From Fasciolopsis buskii (lineage: Eukaryota > Platyhelminthes > Trematoda > Plagiorchiida > Fasciolidae), in assembly GCA_008360955.1 (NCBI GenBank), contig LUCM01009096.1, positions 577,773 to 641,772 of the forward strand: a stretch of 64,000 nucleotides of DNA, given 5' to 3'. This document shows positions 1-13,202 of this stretch, piece after piece (the first letter of the stretch is position 1; every line of letters starts with the position of its first letter). The notes under the pieces were generated by a model, which was given only the letters and a program-made list of their open reading frames with translations, was not told where the DNA came from and searched no databases. Both the position numbers and the translations under genes were made by a program.

Positions 1-3000
1 GATCGTTTCCGCTGACAACACGCCACGGCAAAACCAAATAAACCAAACTAAATCAGCATAAGAAACACGGAACGCACGACCTCCGGGACGAATTGCAGGT
101 TATTTCCCATTGTGCATTGTCCTTTCGCTATTACAGTCCAGAAGCCTTACAACGTTAACAAAATCGCTTCAGAAACCACTTACATGATATTCATAGCGTT
201 AATTTTGCGAGGAACAACAGGACATATTAGCAAATGCGTGGACCTTGAAGATGCAAACCAATGGTTTATAACAACTTTTTTCTTGCTCTAACTGTGGTAA
301 TCATGGTTCCCGTTAAATAGCTGGACCTCATTTTGCATTTCCCGTGCACGTATACCACTTACGGTAATTCGACTGAACCTTTAAAGAGCCTAATAAAAGC
401 CTCATTTCGGAGGCTATTGGAGGGATGATTTGCTGTTTCCTCTGAAATAACTAGATGACAACGTCGCCAGTACACAATCTCCTACAAAGCAGATGATGAC
501 AGTCACGAGTCAAAGTAGGCAGCCCATGACGTGGCAAAAGTGTATGAAGCAGTTAACCACTGGATTCTCTTGTGTATGTCGAGTTAGGTTACTGCGTTCA
601 GGTCCTCAAGATCTTCAACGCGACTGCTGCAGTCGTAACGTGACGGGGTAAAACGCCCCAGTGAGTAGCATTCACGCATTCGAAACGTTTCTGTTGGCTA
701 TCGTTTCTATTTCATGAAAACAAAGAGATGCTAACACTTGAGAATACTTGTTAATCGCATAAGCAAAATAATGTGACATTAATTGGACATTTTTTAGTAA
801 GAAATAACCGAAGATACTTTTACGAAAGTTTGAAAAACCCAGGTTAGGCAGTTAACTCTACGAAAGGCAAGTTGCTTTCGCACAAACCAGATTAAATAAA
901 GTGCTAAACAACGCCTCACTGAATCCCGGTTGCCATTACGTTAGCGGTTTCAAAGACAACAAAGGGCCAAATTTGTCTGCTTTCCGTTATGCACCTCGTT
1001 ACTGATGAACCTGGATTCCGGTTTTGCTGGAAATCGGAAAAATCTGGCATCATCTCAATCTACCACTTTGTGATCTGTTTAGAAGTCTGCTTTGAAGGCC
1101 GTCCGTTCTTTCTGCCGATGCACGTGCCGCCACAAATACGTGTGAACGACAAGAGAGAATTAGCCAACCGATGGCTTTCGGGGAAGTTCGATCTAAAGAT
1201 GACCTGACTTTGATGCACTTCATCCATAAAAGTAGTCTTATTCACAGGATAACCTAAGGAGTTCTTTTGGGTCTCTATGTACGGGGTTGATTCTAGGCTT
1301 CGGCCGCCGATGTCGATAAGTCTTTCGAGATGACCAAAGAAAGGTGTCAGGAGAGCAGATATTTACAGCCCGATAGTAAAGCGCTTCCACCAAAGCTCTT
1401 TTGTAGAATAGTGGTGCGAAGCTTGCGAATGTTAAATATTGACCACTCCAGATCCCACAGATGTCAAACTGTTTTACGTATGCCATTGGCGAGAGTAATA
1501 CGAAATATTAACATCTAGCAGCAACTGCCTTTGTCCTGTCTTAATGAACAGGGTAAAAGGAAGATAGTGTTTTAAATCTAGTTTCTTTGCCATCGCTCAT
1601 TGCTGCACGGCAGAAACCAAAACTAAAGGGCCCGTGCAGAGTTAATGATTGTACAGACTGAACCGTCACGGACGTGAGGATCCAACAATGTATCAACGTT
1701 TCTAATCTTCTTTCAATAAAACCGAAATGTTCATTTTCTTCACATGTATCTTCAGAACCCATCCAATCATTTTCCGTAGACCATTGTCTTCCATGCGTTA
1801 CCTTTATTACGTCAATTAATTTCTCGTGTGGCAGAAAAAGTTGATTACTCCGCATCCTACCAAAGCCTTTTATGAAAAATCGGCACTGGGGTAGTACAAT
1901 CATCTGTGAACTAGTACTTCGTTTTCTTCCGATCAGGGTCAATGCAGGGTCACTCAACCAAACGACGGCCTTGCTTCCGTTTTGCAAGCACCAACCTATC
2001 GCCGACTGCGCACTTTACTTCTTCTTTTCTACCCCCGTCGCTTCATTTTTCGCAACTTGCTTTGGTTGGTCCTGTAGCTTTTTCCCGGTCATTCAGTCCA
2101 TAGCACACCATACCCACCAATTTGCAGAATATTTTAGTCGTTTCTTTCTACTGGAACAATCAGCCATGGAATTTTTTGTTCCCGCCTTCGCATTCATTCA
2201 ACTTTATTCTCTACAAAAGCACCAGCCTGCTTTTTGCATGAATTTTCTCACGCCCCTGGAAACACCTAACAGTTGCAATCCATTCTGTGGAAAGAACATG
2301 ATCGACACCTGCCACAAATGTACTGGGGTGAGGTATAGGTCAAATATACATAATAGACTAGAGGTCTCCTTATCTTGGGAATTGGCGCTCCAAAAGCGAA
2401 CAAACTACGGATTTCGATGAACTAGTATTTACGCCAGTACAACTCCCAAGAGCTCGAGTAGCTACTACATCTGAAACACTGCCACTCTGACTCTATAGTA
2501 CTCTAGGCTCCAGGGCCATAGTTGAATGACTTCATTCTCATCTGACTGCATTCAAGCATGCACGTCACTGTGCGGTCACATTAGCTTCCTCTAGTAGATC
2601 CTCCCATTCGTTAACCTGTTTACTGCTTGCTCTGTTGACATGTATGATTTTAAGCTCACAATGTATATGCAAACGTATATACATATATAACCTGTAAAAT
2701 GAAGCTCGATATTAACGGAGCAAGGGATGAGGGGAACTATGCACGTGTATAACTGCATATATACATTTATACTACGATAAACTTTGCGTAGGGTAAGCCC
2801 GAGTGATGGGAATAAGGACATGAAAATATTTGCGAAACGATGCTCACATTGTGATGGAATACTTGAGTGGGCGTTTAATAAGTGAAAATATACGAAGGAA
2901 ATTTGTTCAGTCTTGTTGACACTTACATGCGAGGACGTGTAGGGATCACAACTAGTCACCTATTAGTCTGGACTGGCCCTCACAATGCATAATTAGTCAG

Positions 3001-3594
3001 CTGAACATGACCCAAAATAACTACGCTGCCGAGATTGCTTAACATCACATTCCTGTGAGTCGGAACACGGGAAACCTTTAATACCAGGCAAGGGAAACAA
3101 ATTTTAGGAGGGAACAGCCAGGAATGCTTTGGTTCCCAACAAGGATGAAAGTCATCAAGTCTTGCGCAGTTCCGAACCGAGTACAGCGCTGACACTGTGA
3201 ATCCCGTTGTGTAGCAAAATATGGCCTTCCAGGTCGATTGCCTAATCGAACGCTAGCCGCCCAACGCAGTTCCCAACTGCACACCCCGCACGTCTCGCTC
3301 ACACGCTTATGTCAAGTATCACCAACCTCTTACCACTCCTAACTTTTTGTTGTACCGGTCGAAAGTTTTGGTTGTCAATATTCTAATCGTACAGCGCCGA
3401 GTAAGAGTAACGTGAAAGCGGCCCTGACAGTTAAAGACAGGCAAAAGCAACACAAGAGCGTCAAGACAACCAGTATAAGTTATCGTCTAAATTACACTTT
3501 TCGAAAACCAATATTAACAAGTGACAAGCATTAGACGCACTTGCCCTTTAGTACTATCATACAGCGTGGAAAGCACAAATACCAATCAACTTAC
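1..3594. other. Presumed large intron of NOG1 plus unassigned sequence
   Basis: Exon 5 of NOG1 ends at 3595 with a strong GTAAGT donor on the minus strand. I looked to the left for the next conserved segments of the family (G2 region and the DTPG switch motif) and did not find them, so at least 3.6 kb of intron or rearranged sequence follows. Open frames here (for example 1541-1987 minus and 1872-2420 plus) resemble no family I can name. No repeat module, tRNA-like head or microsatellite stood out. Confidence 0.5.
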
Positions 3595-4287
3595 CTTATT
3601 GATAAAGCTGGACTTGCCAACATTAGGAAAACCACATAAGATTAGCGTCCGCGTGTCGGGATCGATACTAGGCAGGCGCGACATATGCTGCCGCGTGTCC
3701 TCCAGAAACTTCAGATTATCAGCTTGTCTCTTGATAACAGTGCACATTCTAAGACGATGAGCTCCAAAAGGGTGAGTTTTACCTGCCGAATGCGGTACGC
3801 TTGAGGGTTTTGCATTGGTAAAGTGATTCTCCGTATTTCAGAATCTTAACCTGATCACGTGCGATCCTAAGAGGTCGAATGACCACACCTAATCTTACCC
3901 ATCAATGATGTTTTTAGCCGTATTGAGCTGGCCTAAAGCCAACTTGTAATGGTCTTTAGAATAAAGAACATTGATGAGATCCGCATAGAATGGATGAATA
4001 GTCTGGGGACATCGAAAAAATCCACAAAACTACCTCGACATTAGGAAACTCAGTGACAATAGCTTGAAGTCTATCGTGAAAGAACTGCTGGCAGGTTTTA
4101 ACCTTTCGCATGTAAAATTGGCGTATGCGACCGATGGCATATTGCTTGTGTATGACCGTGGGAGTTTTCCGTTGGGTTTTCGAAAGGACAATGTCGATAA
4201 AATCCTACACGTGGGTCGGGGTGAACTACAAAATATTACCTTCGCCGTCGGCACCACCGTAATGCTCTTAAAGTTGTAGCACGGCAT
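3595..4287 (-). CDS. NOG1: Nucleolar GTP-binding protein 1 (NOG1/GTPBP4), first five exons
   Basis: NOG1 is the nucleolar GTPase needed for maturation of the 60S ribosomal subunit. Minus-strand exons are 4240-4287, 4034-4204, 3899-4002, 3783-3866 and 3595-3748, joined by introns of 35, 31, 32 and 34 nt, all GT-AG, with a continuous frame. Together they encode the first 187 residues, the same number as human GTPBP4 up to the matching lysine. Visible landmarks are the start [16 protein letters not shown], the segment [29 protein letters not shown] and the P-loop [13 protein letters not shown] (G1 motif, about residues 175-187). The start codon at 4287 gives the family's conserved N-terminus. 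A strong GTAAGT donor follows exon 5. The rest of the G domain and the C-terminus lie outside the window or were lost. No stop or frameshift is seen in these exons, so this part looks intact. LINE-D lies just upstream on the same strand. Confidence 0.95.
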
Positions 4288-4566
4288 GGCCGCGCGCCTG
4301 ATTCGGAGACCCCGCCTTCAGTCGTCACCAACCTTCAGCTCAATTCAGTTTAGCTGGCCCAGGACAGTAGTGACTGCAGGGGCAAAACGAACCTCCGGAG
4401 TTGCTCTGATGTCCTGATATGCTGCGCGGATAAAAGGCGGGGCCTACTATACCCCAGGTCCAGTATTGTCTTTTGTTCTCAAGTCTCCCACGTTCATCTC
4501 CAGCAGCCTGCTTCCCGCTGCAAGGAAAAGGCAGAGTATCCCACTTAACCTCGTGGTGACAGAAAG
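4288..4566 (-). promoter_or_regulatory. Upstream region of NOG1 (5' UTR and presumed promoter)
   Basis: This short interval separates the NOG1 start codon from the 3' tail of LINE-D. It is GC-rich next to the gene (GGCCGCGCGCC around 4288-4298). I see no clear TATA box. Promoter function is inferred only from position. If the promoter is longer than 280 bp it must include LINE-D sequence. Confidence 0.35.
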
Positions 4567-7530
4567 CTCCAGTTCCAGTTCCAGTTCTGGTTAGATTGTT
4601 GGACTTTACGGCGAGCTGACGGATCATCTAGGTTCTGGCACCGAAAGCCCCCTGGATTAGATAATGCTTCTACCAAAGGAGGGTGGAAGCCCTCCTCAGT
4701 TCCTATGGCGGAATTGTAAACCTTTTGTATGCCTAACCCTCATCCTCATAAATCTCAAATGGGAAATTACTGATGTGTACCCCATGGCCATCCTCCGCGG
4801 CCATACTGTCGTTTGAAGTCCGAAACTATTAATATTGTTTATTCCATTGCCATCCGGCGTCCCAGCGGACCCATGTGACGAGCGGGATGAGCCACTTCTT
4901 CCGAGAGCTGCTGGCTTCTGCTGAAGTTCGGCGTAAGATCCCATCTCACCGACCACCGGTAAATTTTATCCAGATCCCTCTATTAAGCTTCACTGTTTGC
5001 TGTCCCTAATAAATTGATGCCATCTGCAAACCTAAAACGCGGCTTTCCCAGCCCATTGTTTATGTCGTTGACTCACATCAAGAAGGGCAGTTGTCCTAGG
5101 ACAGATCCCAGAATCACCTCGCTGTACAGCGGTCCTGTGTCTTACAGTCCCCCTCGAATCTCAATCTGAACGATCTGTCCTTCAGACCCTGTTTTATTCA
5201 GGCGTTCACCTTAGCATTCACCCGAAAGCCTTTTATTTCCGGTCAAGAAGCCTGCGATTGGCGGAAACGATGGCCTTCTGGAAGTCCATGCAGAAGGCCT
5301 CTATTATTTCGTTACTCTCCATCCAACCTGTTTTCCGTCCTGGAAGCTTAACAAATTGGTCAGACACAAGCGTTTCCGTTAAAAACCAAGTTTCTCTACC
5401 ACCATTAGCATATTGTCCCCCAGTTGACTGATTACCCTGTCGAGCAGGGCCCTGTCGTGTTTTCAACGCGATGGATGTCAAATTCACCGGTCTATATCTG
5501 CCACAGCTATCTCTGACATTGTCTTTAAGCACTGGTAACACAGCCAACTTCAATAAGTCCGCGGGAAGCCGCCCTTCATCCAGACCTGGGTAAAGGGATC
5601 ACCGCTATCGACTTTACTGAGTGGATCCCGCCAGACCCTGGGGAGTTTCGACCAATCTGTTTGTTTCGTCCCCCACATCTTTCTCCGTAACCCCCTTTTC
5701 CGATAGCTCCACCACATGGTCGATGCACATTAGTGTTTGTCCCTTTGCCTCTTGATCCTGCCTGTGTAATGTTATGAAAAATGCCAGCAGACAGTTGGCT
5801 TCCTCCGGGCTGCTGGCCCACCCTATTCTTTGGCTGGTTTTCACTCCACCCATGGTCCTTCATACGATCGCCCGAGATTGCTCATAATTGCAATGGTTTT
5901 TTTTGGGATGCTTTTAGCTTCTCCAGCAATACTTTCCTAGTAGGCAGTTCGGCACTGTCGTTGGATTTGCGGCACCCCCTTTCTCTTCATTCAGCGCCTC
6001 AGATCATCGCTCCAGCCAAGTTTGTCCTTGTATCTCATGAGGTCCTTTTGATTTCGCTTTTTGGCTACCATGATTCTGCTCCTTAACCATGGCTTCAGCT
6101 CCTTTCTCTTGATTCCACGGAGCGGTGCAACTGTTGTGCCACTGCTAGCAGGGTGCTCCTAGGTGGCTGCCACTGACGATCCTCGTAGCTGCCGCCTCTT
6201 CATACTTCCCACGGAGTCTGAAGACCCAAGTCCAACAGTCTGCTTTCATTTGTTCCCGAGAAGTTCCTTTTATACTGGTCGGGGGCTACCAGCACCTACG
6301 TACTCAGTCTCATGCCGTTTACGGCACGGTCGCTCCTGCCCAATAGTCCTTCCAACTCAGAGCTCCCCATGTCGTTCGGTGCCGTTGTTATCGCCGAGTC
6401 GTGGACTGAAGATTCTTGGCTGAATCTCTATCCAGCCACTCGGGTAACATGTTGAACTATCCCACTTGAAGGCATAAACTCTCGCTGCTGGAGCCCAAGG
6501 TTGTCTTGTGGGTCTGTCTCGTAAACCCAGTTAATCCCATGAGGCTGAAACTTCGTGCATGAGAAGTTCGCCCACGGGCATTGCAATGAAACTGAGGGCA
6601 CAAACCATTTCCAGATCTCCTGCTGACATCGACTCCGTGCTTCGGTACACACTTCAAAATAATTTCCTGGAGTTATCATTTGAGACGTTGACATCCACAG
6701 ACTGTATGCCATGGGTACCCGGATTACGGATTTACCGCGCAATGTACATTTCAGCTATTAGGATCATAACCCTGCCTTCTATTCGCCCATTCGCTCTATC
6801 CACTCTAAAGAGTGATTATCAGCGAGCAGTTAACTCATTTTCTTCATTCTGCGGCTGCAGCCAGGTCTCAGCAAGAGCTACCGCATCTAGATCCAGAGCC
6901 TTGCATTGTAGTTCCGGTCATTTGTTTTCCAAAATTGACATTCTCCCTCGTCTGTCTTTTGCCATCGAAACGAAAATTATCCAATACTCGGGACCAACTT
7001 CAGAGGCCCTCGTGAGTTTTTCCTATGATAGTAGAGAGCGCAACCTCGTATTCGCGCTCACAGCCCCTTTCTCCGGTGCCTCCGGTGTATGGCAATCACC
7101 GTTGGCGGTTTCAGCCATATTCGCCAAAATTGCACCCATCTGCCGCGTTCTTCGCATGCAGTCCCACTGCACGGATTGGCATTCGGTTGATCTCCCCACT
7201 CCATTGTGAATTCTTAGTCTGGGAGCTTGCACCCGCGCGGCAACAAACCTTGGGGATCTTCCCTTGTTATCATTATACCGGATCCTGCTGACGGCCGTGT
7301 CCTCCAGTTCTATGGTAATCTTTTCACCGCTGTTCGGCTGCTGGATTAGCTGCTCCAAGAATCTGTTGTGATGCCTTGCAGTTGTAGACCCAAGCATTGT
7401 TGGCTGGGTGTCGCACCCTTTTATTAGCTGAGCGCTTAGTTATTTTCACCCCTGGAAGCACAGTCGGTGCATGGTACCTTTCTGTTCCTTCCCTCTGCTC
7501 CCCCTGATTCACCTAAGTCGCTGGAATTAG
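4567..7530 (-). mobile_element. LINE-D: decayed CR1/L2-like non-LTR retrotransposon
   Basis: A LINE copies itself by target-primed reverse transcription using an endonuclease and a reverse transcriptase (RT). Reading the minus strand, 7023-7512 holds an ORF1-like stretch. At about 6800-6920 there is the endonuclease start LDLDAVALAETWLQPQNEE. At 5233-5553 the RT shows GRYRPVNLTSIALK and then CMDFQKAIVSANRRLL, the usual DF-KAFDSVNHRLL box. At about 4990-5110 there is SVLGQLPFLM, VNDINNGLGKPRF and FADG in place of FADD. Frames shift repeatedly and stops interrupt, so the copy is dead. The 3' end is set by a short (GGAACT)n tail at about 4567-4585 and by its match to the small insertion at 39126-39368, which ends the same way. 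The element lies on the same strand as NOG1, directly upstream of it. Confidence 0.8.
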
Positions 7531-7534
7531 GATA

Positions 7535-8110
7535 ATAATAAAGTATATTTCTCGATTTGCCAGAGGCACGCGTAGGGCAAGATCAAGTTTTTAGACAAAT
7601 GATGCAAAGGAAATAAGAAAAATATAAATCGAAGAGAGAGGGGGAGAGAATGGCCTTAAACAATCTGAAAAGTTTGTTTGTCTTTGTATATTTCTGGACA
7701 TATGAGTGTCATGCGCAAGGCAAAATCTAAAGTGGGCAAAGAAGGCAGAGTGCAGACACGGAAAACAGAAAGCAAACATACAATGCAACGTGGTTTCCTC
7801 ACAAGATCGTGACAGGCAATGTGAATTGTTGAGCACGAGGTTTCGAGTTTTGAAATAAAGCTAGATAATGATTCGCAAAGATTTTTGGGTGACTGATTAC
7901 CAGTCGAGTAATACTATGTTGGAATGCGGCAAAGGTGTGTATTGCGGGCGGACAATATGGCTGGAGGGCAATGGCTGTTACTGTTTGTTGGCCGGGATCC
8001 TCTAAAATCAAGAGTTATATGGTGGAGATGAGGATCAAAATGGATTTCATAAGGGAATGGACGTGAGTGAAAACCAGACTGGATATCATATGGGGAAATA
8101 AAAAACGCGA
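7535..8110 (-). repeat. Family-A 3' module with ATT tail (3' end of LINE-B)
   Basis: On the minus strand it ends with GATCTTGCC, a GCATGCCTCT-like box, TCGAGAAATATA and a short TTATTATTATT tail. The last 350 bp belong to the same subfamily as 24740-25072: both share CATAGTATTACTCG, AATCAGTCAC and CATTGCATTGTATGTT. The upstream part aligns with the inner ends of the large inverted repeat (CATATGATATCCAGT and the CACCATATAA box). Its orientation and distance behind the LINE-B RT suggest that it is that element's 3' end. Confidence 0.75.
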
Positions 8111-9790
8111 AAAATTTGAAACCACAGTCCGTTGAGCGAGGAAAGCGGCGACAAGGGATGGGAATTTAGCAGTCCCAAAACTAATATATGAGGTTTGTTT
8201 TGAGCAATTTATAGTTCTTGGATTTCAGCTTGGTCCAGAGATGTAGATGAGTTGAAAAAGAAGGAGAACTGGAATCAAAGGAGGCGATGTCTGGTGGGCT
8301 CGTGTGAGGAACTGTTACGAACAGCGTCGGTCTATTGTCAAATTCTGCGGACCGGAATAGGGCTTGATGAAAAATGATGGCCCTTAACTGTTTTCCAATG
8401 TCAAGGGGCATTGTGAACGCCAATAAAAATACTGTACTTCATGAGTTCGTTTTATATGGTTTCGGCAGAAGAACTTTGGGAAGGAGCAAGAGGAAGCCAG
8501 TACAAAGTGGTGCACATGAACTTATGAGCTACTGTGCTGTTTACCACAACATTGCTGTTGGGTGGGGTTGACCGAATGCTGGCCACCCAACCTGAAAATC
8601 ACCGTTTGAGGGTGAACGCAGAAGGTGAAATCCGCCAGCCTAGGTGCACCCGCACACCGCTGCAGCCGAGCTGCTCGCCCGATGTGCACCGGCCAAAGAG
8701 GCGGATGTGACCGCGCCCCGCACTATTGTGGTAACGCCGGTGTACTCGTGGTGTGGAGGAAGGAATTCAAATATGGTAAGGCGAGGGATAGTCTCCAGAT
8801 TATGGGTGTTTCCATCCAGCCAGAACTATACGGTCTGGAAGAGAGGAAAAAGAAGTACGACGGTCTGGCCTAGCTACCAACTGCGGATTACGAAAAGCTC
8901 GATCTTGCGAGCGGCTCAGAGAAGGAATTTATCAGAACGCATGGTGCAATTTGAATATCTGAACGGTGTCTGAGTAATCAGGGTTTTCTATGATACATAT
9001 TTTTAAATAGATGGGTTGGCTAATCCAGTGTGTGGATCGTTTATGCTATAAGTAAGGATAATGAACTGGTATTTGGTAGGACGGGAAGGGAATAAATGCC
9101 GCCGATAATAATAATGATCGAGCTGCAAGGATAGATGCACTAGGGATTGACCATATTCAGCGTGGAAATCATAGATTATATTCCCCCTGTAGGAGGATAT
9201 GCCTTTTGAAAACAAGAGATAGACGGGGCCAGCAATAAAGGTAGGTGGAAGTGGGGACTATGGGAAGAGAAGATACTACGTAGAACTCTATGTTCGTGTA
9301 CATAGTATGAAGTCTGAGTTGTCTAAAATGGACGGAGATAACGATAAATAGTGAGAAAGAAAGGATCCAAATTGTCGAACTTTTGGGTTCGTCGGAAACA
9401 AAGTGATTTCTACCGTGGCCGGTCATGGTTGCCACACCGTTTTGGCGAAAACGTAGGAACTAGTTAAGTAATTGGGTGGGAGAGATCTGTGGGCAAAAAC
9501 CCTATAGGCAGATAGAACGATGAGGTTTATGGACATGAAGCCAAACTATTGGGCGATAGGTACCGTTTTTGCAGGCAGAGGAACGTTGAGATGCATCCAA
9601 CGTGGAACTGCATGTAAATAATTAGCTTGCGCTGGTGCCGCAGCTCTGTGTGAAGTGAGAGAAACTAGGTTGATTTCTGTATGATTTGAGTAAGCAGATT
9701 TAATTTGATTTCCGCAATGAACGCAAAGGTGACATCAATGCGTTTTTCAAAAGCCACTACAGTTTCATACACCCGATCAACAGGTGAATG
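8111..9790 (-). other. Presumed long 3' UTR of LINE-B; no gene seen
   Basis: Pyrimidine-rich on the minus strand, with many short open frames but no recognisable domain. It lies between the RT C-terminus and the family-A tail. A GC-rich patch at 8630-8760 gives open frames on the plus strand, but these resemble no protein I know. The 3' UTR reading is an inference from collinearity with LINE-A. Confidence 0.4.
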
Positions 9791-11811
9791 TGGGTGTCCT
9801 AGTTTAATGAGAAAGCGTACAGCAAATAATCCACGCACTTTGTTTTTAAATGCAATAGATAATTGTGGCATATGCGCAACTATTAGGGGAGTTTGTTCCA
9901 TAATGACGAATATCTAACAGTAAAGAAATTGGCTCTAACAAAAGTCTTTGGAACTGGGACAGTTATAGTGGAACCCGCATTTCGGAGAGAATATGGGGGT
10001 GAGCTTCTAACTCGTGGTTCAGGGACGCAGCTGTCTCATGTGATAAAATTGTCAAAGAGTGCAAGGTTTACTGTCGGTGCCCTAAGGGATGTCATTTCAG
10101 CGAATCACAGCGTTCCATGTAATTTAGACTTGTAGAGTAGCGAATCGACTGCTTGGTAAATGCACGCTGAACGTTTTCAATCGCCGCCTTGTCGCATTGC
10201 CTCATGCCAGAGCAGACAAGAGAACAGTATTCCAGAATGGATTTGATGTGGGTCCTGAAAAGATGATGAGGCTGTCGTTCATCTTCAGAGTTCGGTGTAA
10301 CAGCCCCACTAATTTATTTGCTGTCGCCACTTGTGCGAGAGCATGCTCCGAGAAGTTTCAGGTGCAGGAATAATTTAGGCCCAGATCACAAACTTCACAG
10401 TTAACCGATATGATTTGGTTTCCAAGCTTGAGTTCTCTTAAGGGTATAAAGCATTTGTACCTCAAGATGCTGCGTTTTTCGGTGGCGAATTTCGTTATCC
10501 AGTCGTTTGCCCAGGAGTTGAGTGACGCTAAGTCTTCCGATATGTTACTCATGGTGGACTCTAAAGTTTCAGGGCGAAAGGTGTGCACAATTTTGATATC
10601 ATCTGCGAACAGAAACGGGGCGCCGTTTTGAATGACATCAAAGACATCATTGACGTACAAAAGGAAGATCAGAGGGCCCAGGACGCTGCCTTGTATCACG
10701 CCGATTGATACATATCTAGGTTCAGATATTAAGCCCTTTACTCTTACCATCTGCTTTCGAAATGACAGATTAGAAGAAAACCATGACAGCATTGAATCAA
10801 CAATACCGTAGGATACCACTTTACTTGGCAACATAGGGCGGAATCCTCCGTCGAAAGCCTTTTTCATGTCTAAAACAATTACTATAACTGACCCCCAGTG
10901 CTAAGAATCTCTTTGATAGCGTTCAGGCAACCAATCATACAAGTGGCATAGGATTTATTGCGGAGGAAGCCATGCTATCCACAGTTCATAAGTTTATGTT
11001 CCAGAAAGTAGGCTGTAAGATTATTCTTAATCAAACGTTCCATGCTCCTGTTGTGGTTTATTGGGCGATATTTTGTGGGGTCATAGCGTGTATCCTTTTT
11101 GTGAAGGCATATAATTAGAGATTTTCCACTGTGACAGAAAGGTGCGGCACTGATGGACATGTTAAAGGTGTTTGCTACCGCACTCGGGATATCGTTTCCA
11201 CCTAATGCAAAGGCAGCCCGGGTTAATGAATCAGGTCCAGAGTGGTAGCCAATTTTGGTTTTTACCCACAGCTGAGCTGCGTCCTTCGGCAGAAATACAA
11301 ATGTTGATTATGACTCTGTAGTCTAGCGAGATTGGCATGGGGTAAAGGGATTGTTATCGCTCACGCGAGCAGATGCAAAGAATTCATCAAAAGATTTTTC
11401 AATCTTCTGTGGGTTGTTTACACAAATGTCGTCTTGAATGATATACGGGACTTGAGTAGCTAAGGCCCAATAACTAGTTCTGCGTTTAAGCAGTTTTGCC
11501 AGTGTAGCGTTTGGGTTCGGCTGGTTTAGAGCTTGTGGCTCCTGCTCTTTGCTTCTTTGGTCGAGCACTGTTTCTAGATTTGCAGAAACAACAGAAAATC
11601 TCTGGTCTTAGAAATGGCCCGTTGGGGTTTAGCGAACTTACAATTTATTCAGTCACAGTAAGTTCTTCTGGGACAGCGGCCGGTTTTACTTCTGTTGATA
11701 GAAAAATTGCGTCCCATTCGAAATAACGACCTAGAGTAGGCAGGCGATTCCAGTCATCTCGGAAATACGGCCTTAGGTTAAGTGGGGGGGTGCCTATTCA
11801 CGAGGGGCAAT

Positions 11812-12450
11812 TAAATAATAATAATAATAATACTGTATGTTTCTCGATTTGCGAGAGGCATGCGCAAGGCAAGATCAAATTTTTATAAGGATTATGCACA
11901 GGAACTGTAGATGATAGAAGTCGAATGGGATAAGCGGGTGGGAACAGTAATGAGTTATTGCAGAAGCTCAGTGGAAAATGAAATGAGATGCTGCAAAAGT
12001 GCAAGTATATCAGTGAAAAGCAAAAAATAGAAAACTAATTTTTCAAGACCGAAAAAGAGTTTGCCGGGACAGTTTGCAAGCAGCGGACTGAGTCATTTCG
12101 TGTTTAAGTGCACTGAATGTGCTCATTACTGGCGCAGAAAATGGACGGAGTCCAATGGTGGATATTGATATATAGCCAGAGACACCAAGCGTCGGCAGCG
12201 TTACGTAATGGACGGGAACGTGAAAGTGAACAGACGACAAGCAGTGGTAACACGGTAATTGGATGGAAGTGAAGATAACCAGGCGGAGCGTCAGGCGAAT
12301 TGGATGAGACAAGTAGTTGACAACAAGTGGCCAAATAATTGCTGGGAGCGGAAGAAGATTGTCTCAAACTATCTGGAGGGGATTTTTGAGGCTTCGGATA
12401 TGGAACTCCGAGGATAGTGATTGTTTACATACGGCTGGGGGGAAGCTGTA
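11812..12450 (-). repeat. Family-A repeat copy inserted in LINE-B
   Basis: The minus strand carries the long form of the family: GGAGTTCCATATCCGAAG, CCTCCAGATAGTT, GCACATTCAGTGCACTTAA, then GATCTTGCCTTGCGCATGCC, CTCGCAAATCGAGAAA and an (ATT)n tail at 11814-11832. It aligns along its length with 37385-38110. It sits between the endonuclease and RT halves of LINE-B, in the same orientation, so it is probably a later 5'-truncated insertion. Confidence 0.75.
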
Positions 12451-12863
12451 TCGGGAGGCGCGTCAGATATGAGAAATTACGTGCATGAACACTCCTCAAA
12501 TACACTAGCCGAGAATGTCCTCTTCGCTGTCATTTACGTTGTCGTATCCTTTGATCTTAGTCAGCAGTACGGGTGGGGAATATGAGGTGCGAAAGCCGTT
12601 CCGGAGACAGCAGCAACCGCGGCTTTGGTCGATCGCAAAAATGCGAGTTGAGATATCCAGTGCGATAATCCGCATAGTTTCCGTTGAACGGGTCAGAACT
12701 CGAGCGCCATTTCTAGCTAACAGGTTCCTAACAGGAATGAAATGAACAGCTAACAGGGAAATGATTACATCCAGGTGAACTAGCTTTAATGAACGTCTGA
12801 ACGTCTGTTAAGCCTATCGTAAATATCAAGTCAAGAACATTCAGGTTCCTTGTTGGAAGTTGG

Positions 12864-13202
12864 TGAACCGGGCCACCTGACAACACCCACCATTTCTTCC
12901 CAAACAAATTATGCGCCGGCGATGCACACCTTTGATGCGTTTAAACATGGACTGACTCGCAGTGCGCAAATAGCAGTCAGCCCCAGAAAGTTTCGGTGAT
13001 GGATTATATAGCTCTGATTTGAAGCTCCAAAATTCGTGATTAGCCCATCTTATTGCAGATTATGTTCATAAGAGCGCAGAAACTGCATCTTCACGACTAA
13101 ATTTTGTGTTATGATTTCCACTGCGCCATCTGTGTGAATTTGATCTTGCTTTGCGCATGACTCTCGAATTTTGAGAAGTATACCCTTTATTATAAGTTAC
13201 GT
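12864..13202 (+). repeat. Family-A repeat copy nested in the LINE-B endonuclease, with target-site duplication
   Basis: A 339-bp unit runs from TGAACCGGGCCACC to TATACCCTTTATTATAAG. It closely matches 22935-23285 (for example CACCCACCATTTCTTCCCAA and GATTTGAAGCTCCAAAA). GTTGG occurs at both edges (12859-12863 and 13203-13207), consistent with a 5-bp target-site duplication. It splits the LINE-B endonuclease reading on the opposite strand between GWIQHV and RNLNVLDLIFT, so it inserted after LINE-B. Confidence 0.8.

Noticed and set aside
1541..1987. 148-codon minus-strand open frame that could be a LINE endonuclease end
   Set aside because: A faint likeness to the LDLVLT--E segment only; no GDFN, ETWL or SDH box nearby.
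8625..8973. Coding gene in the GC-rich patch
   Set aside because: Two overlapping frames of similar length, no motif, and a position inside the presumed LINE-B 3' UTR.
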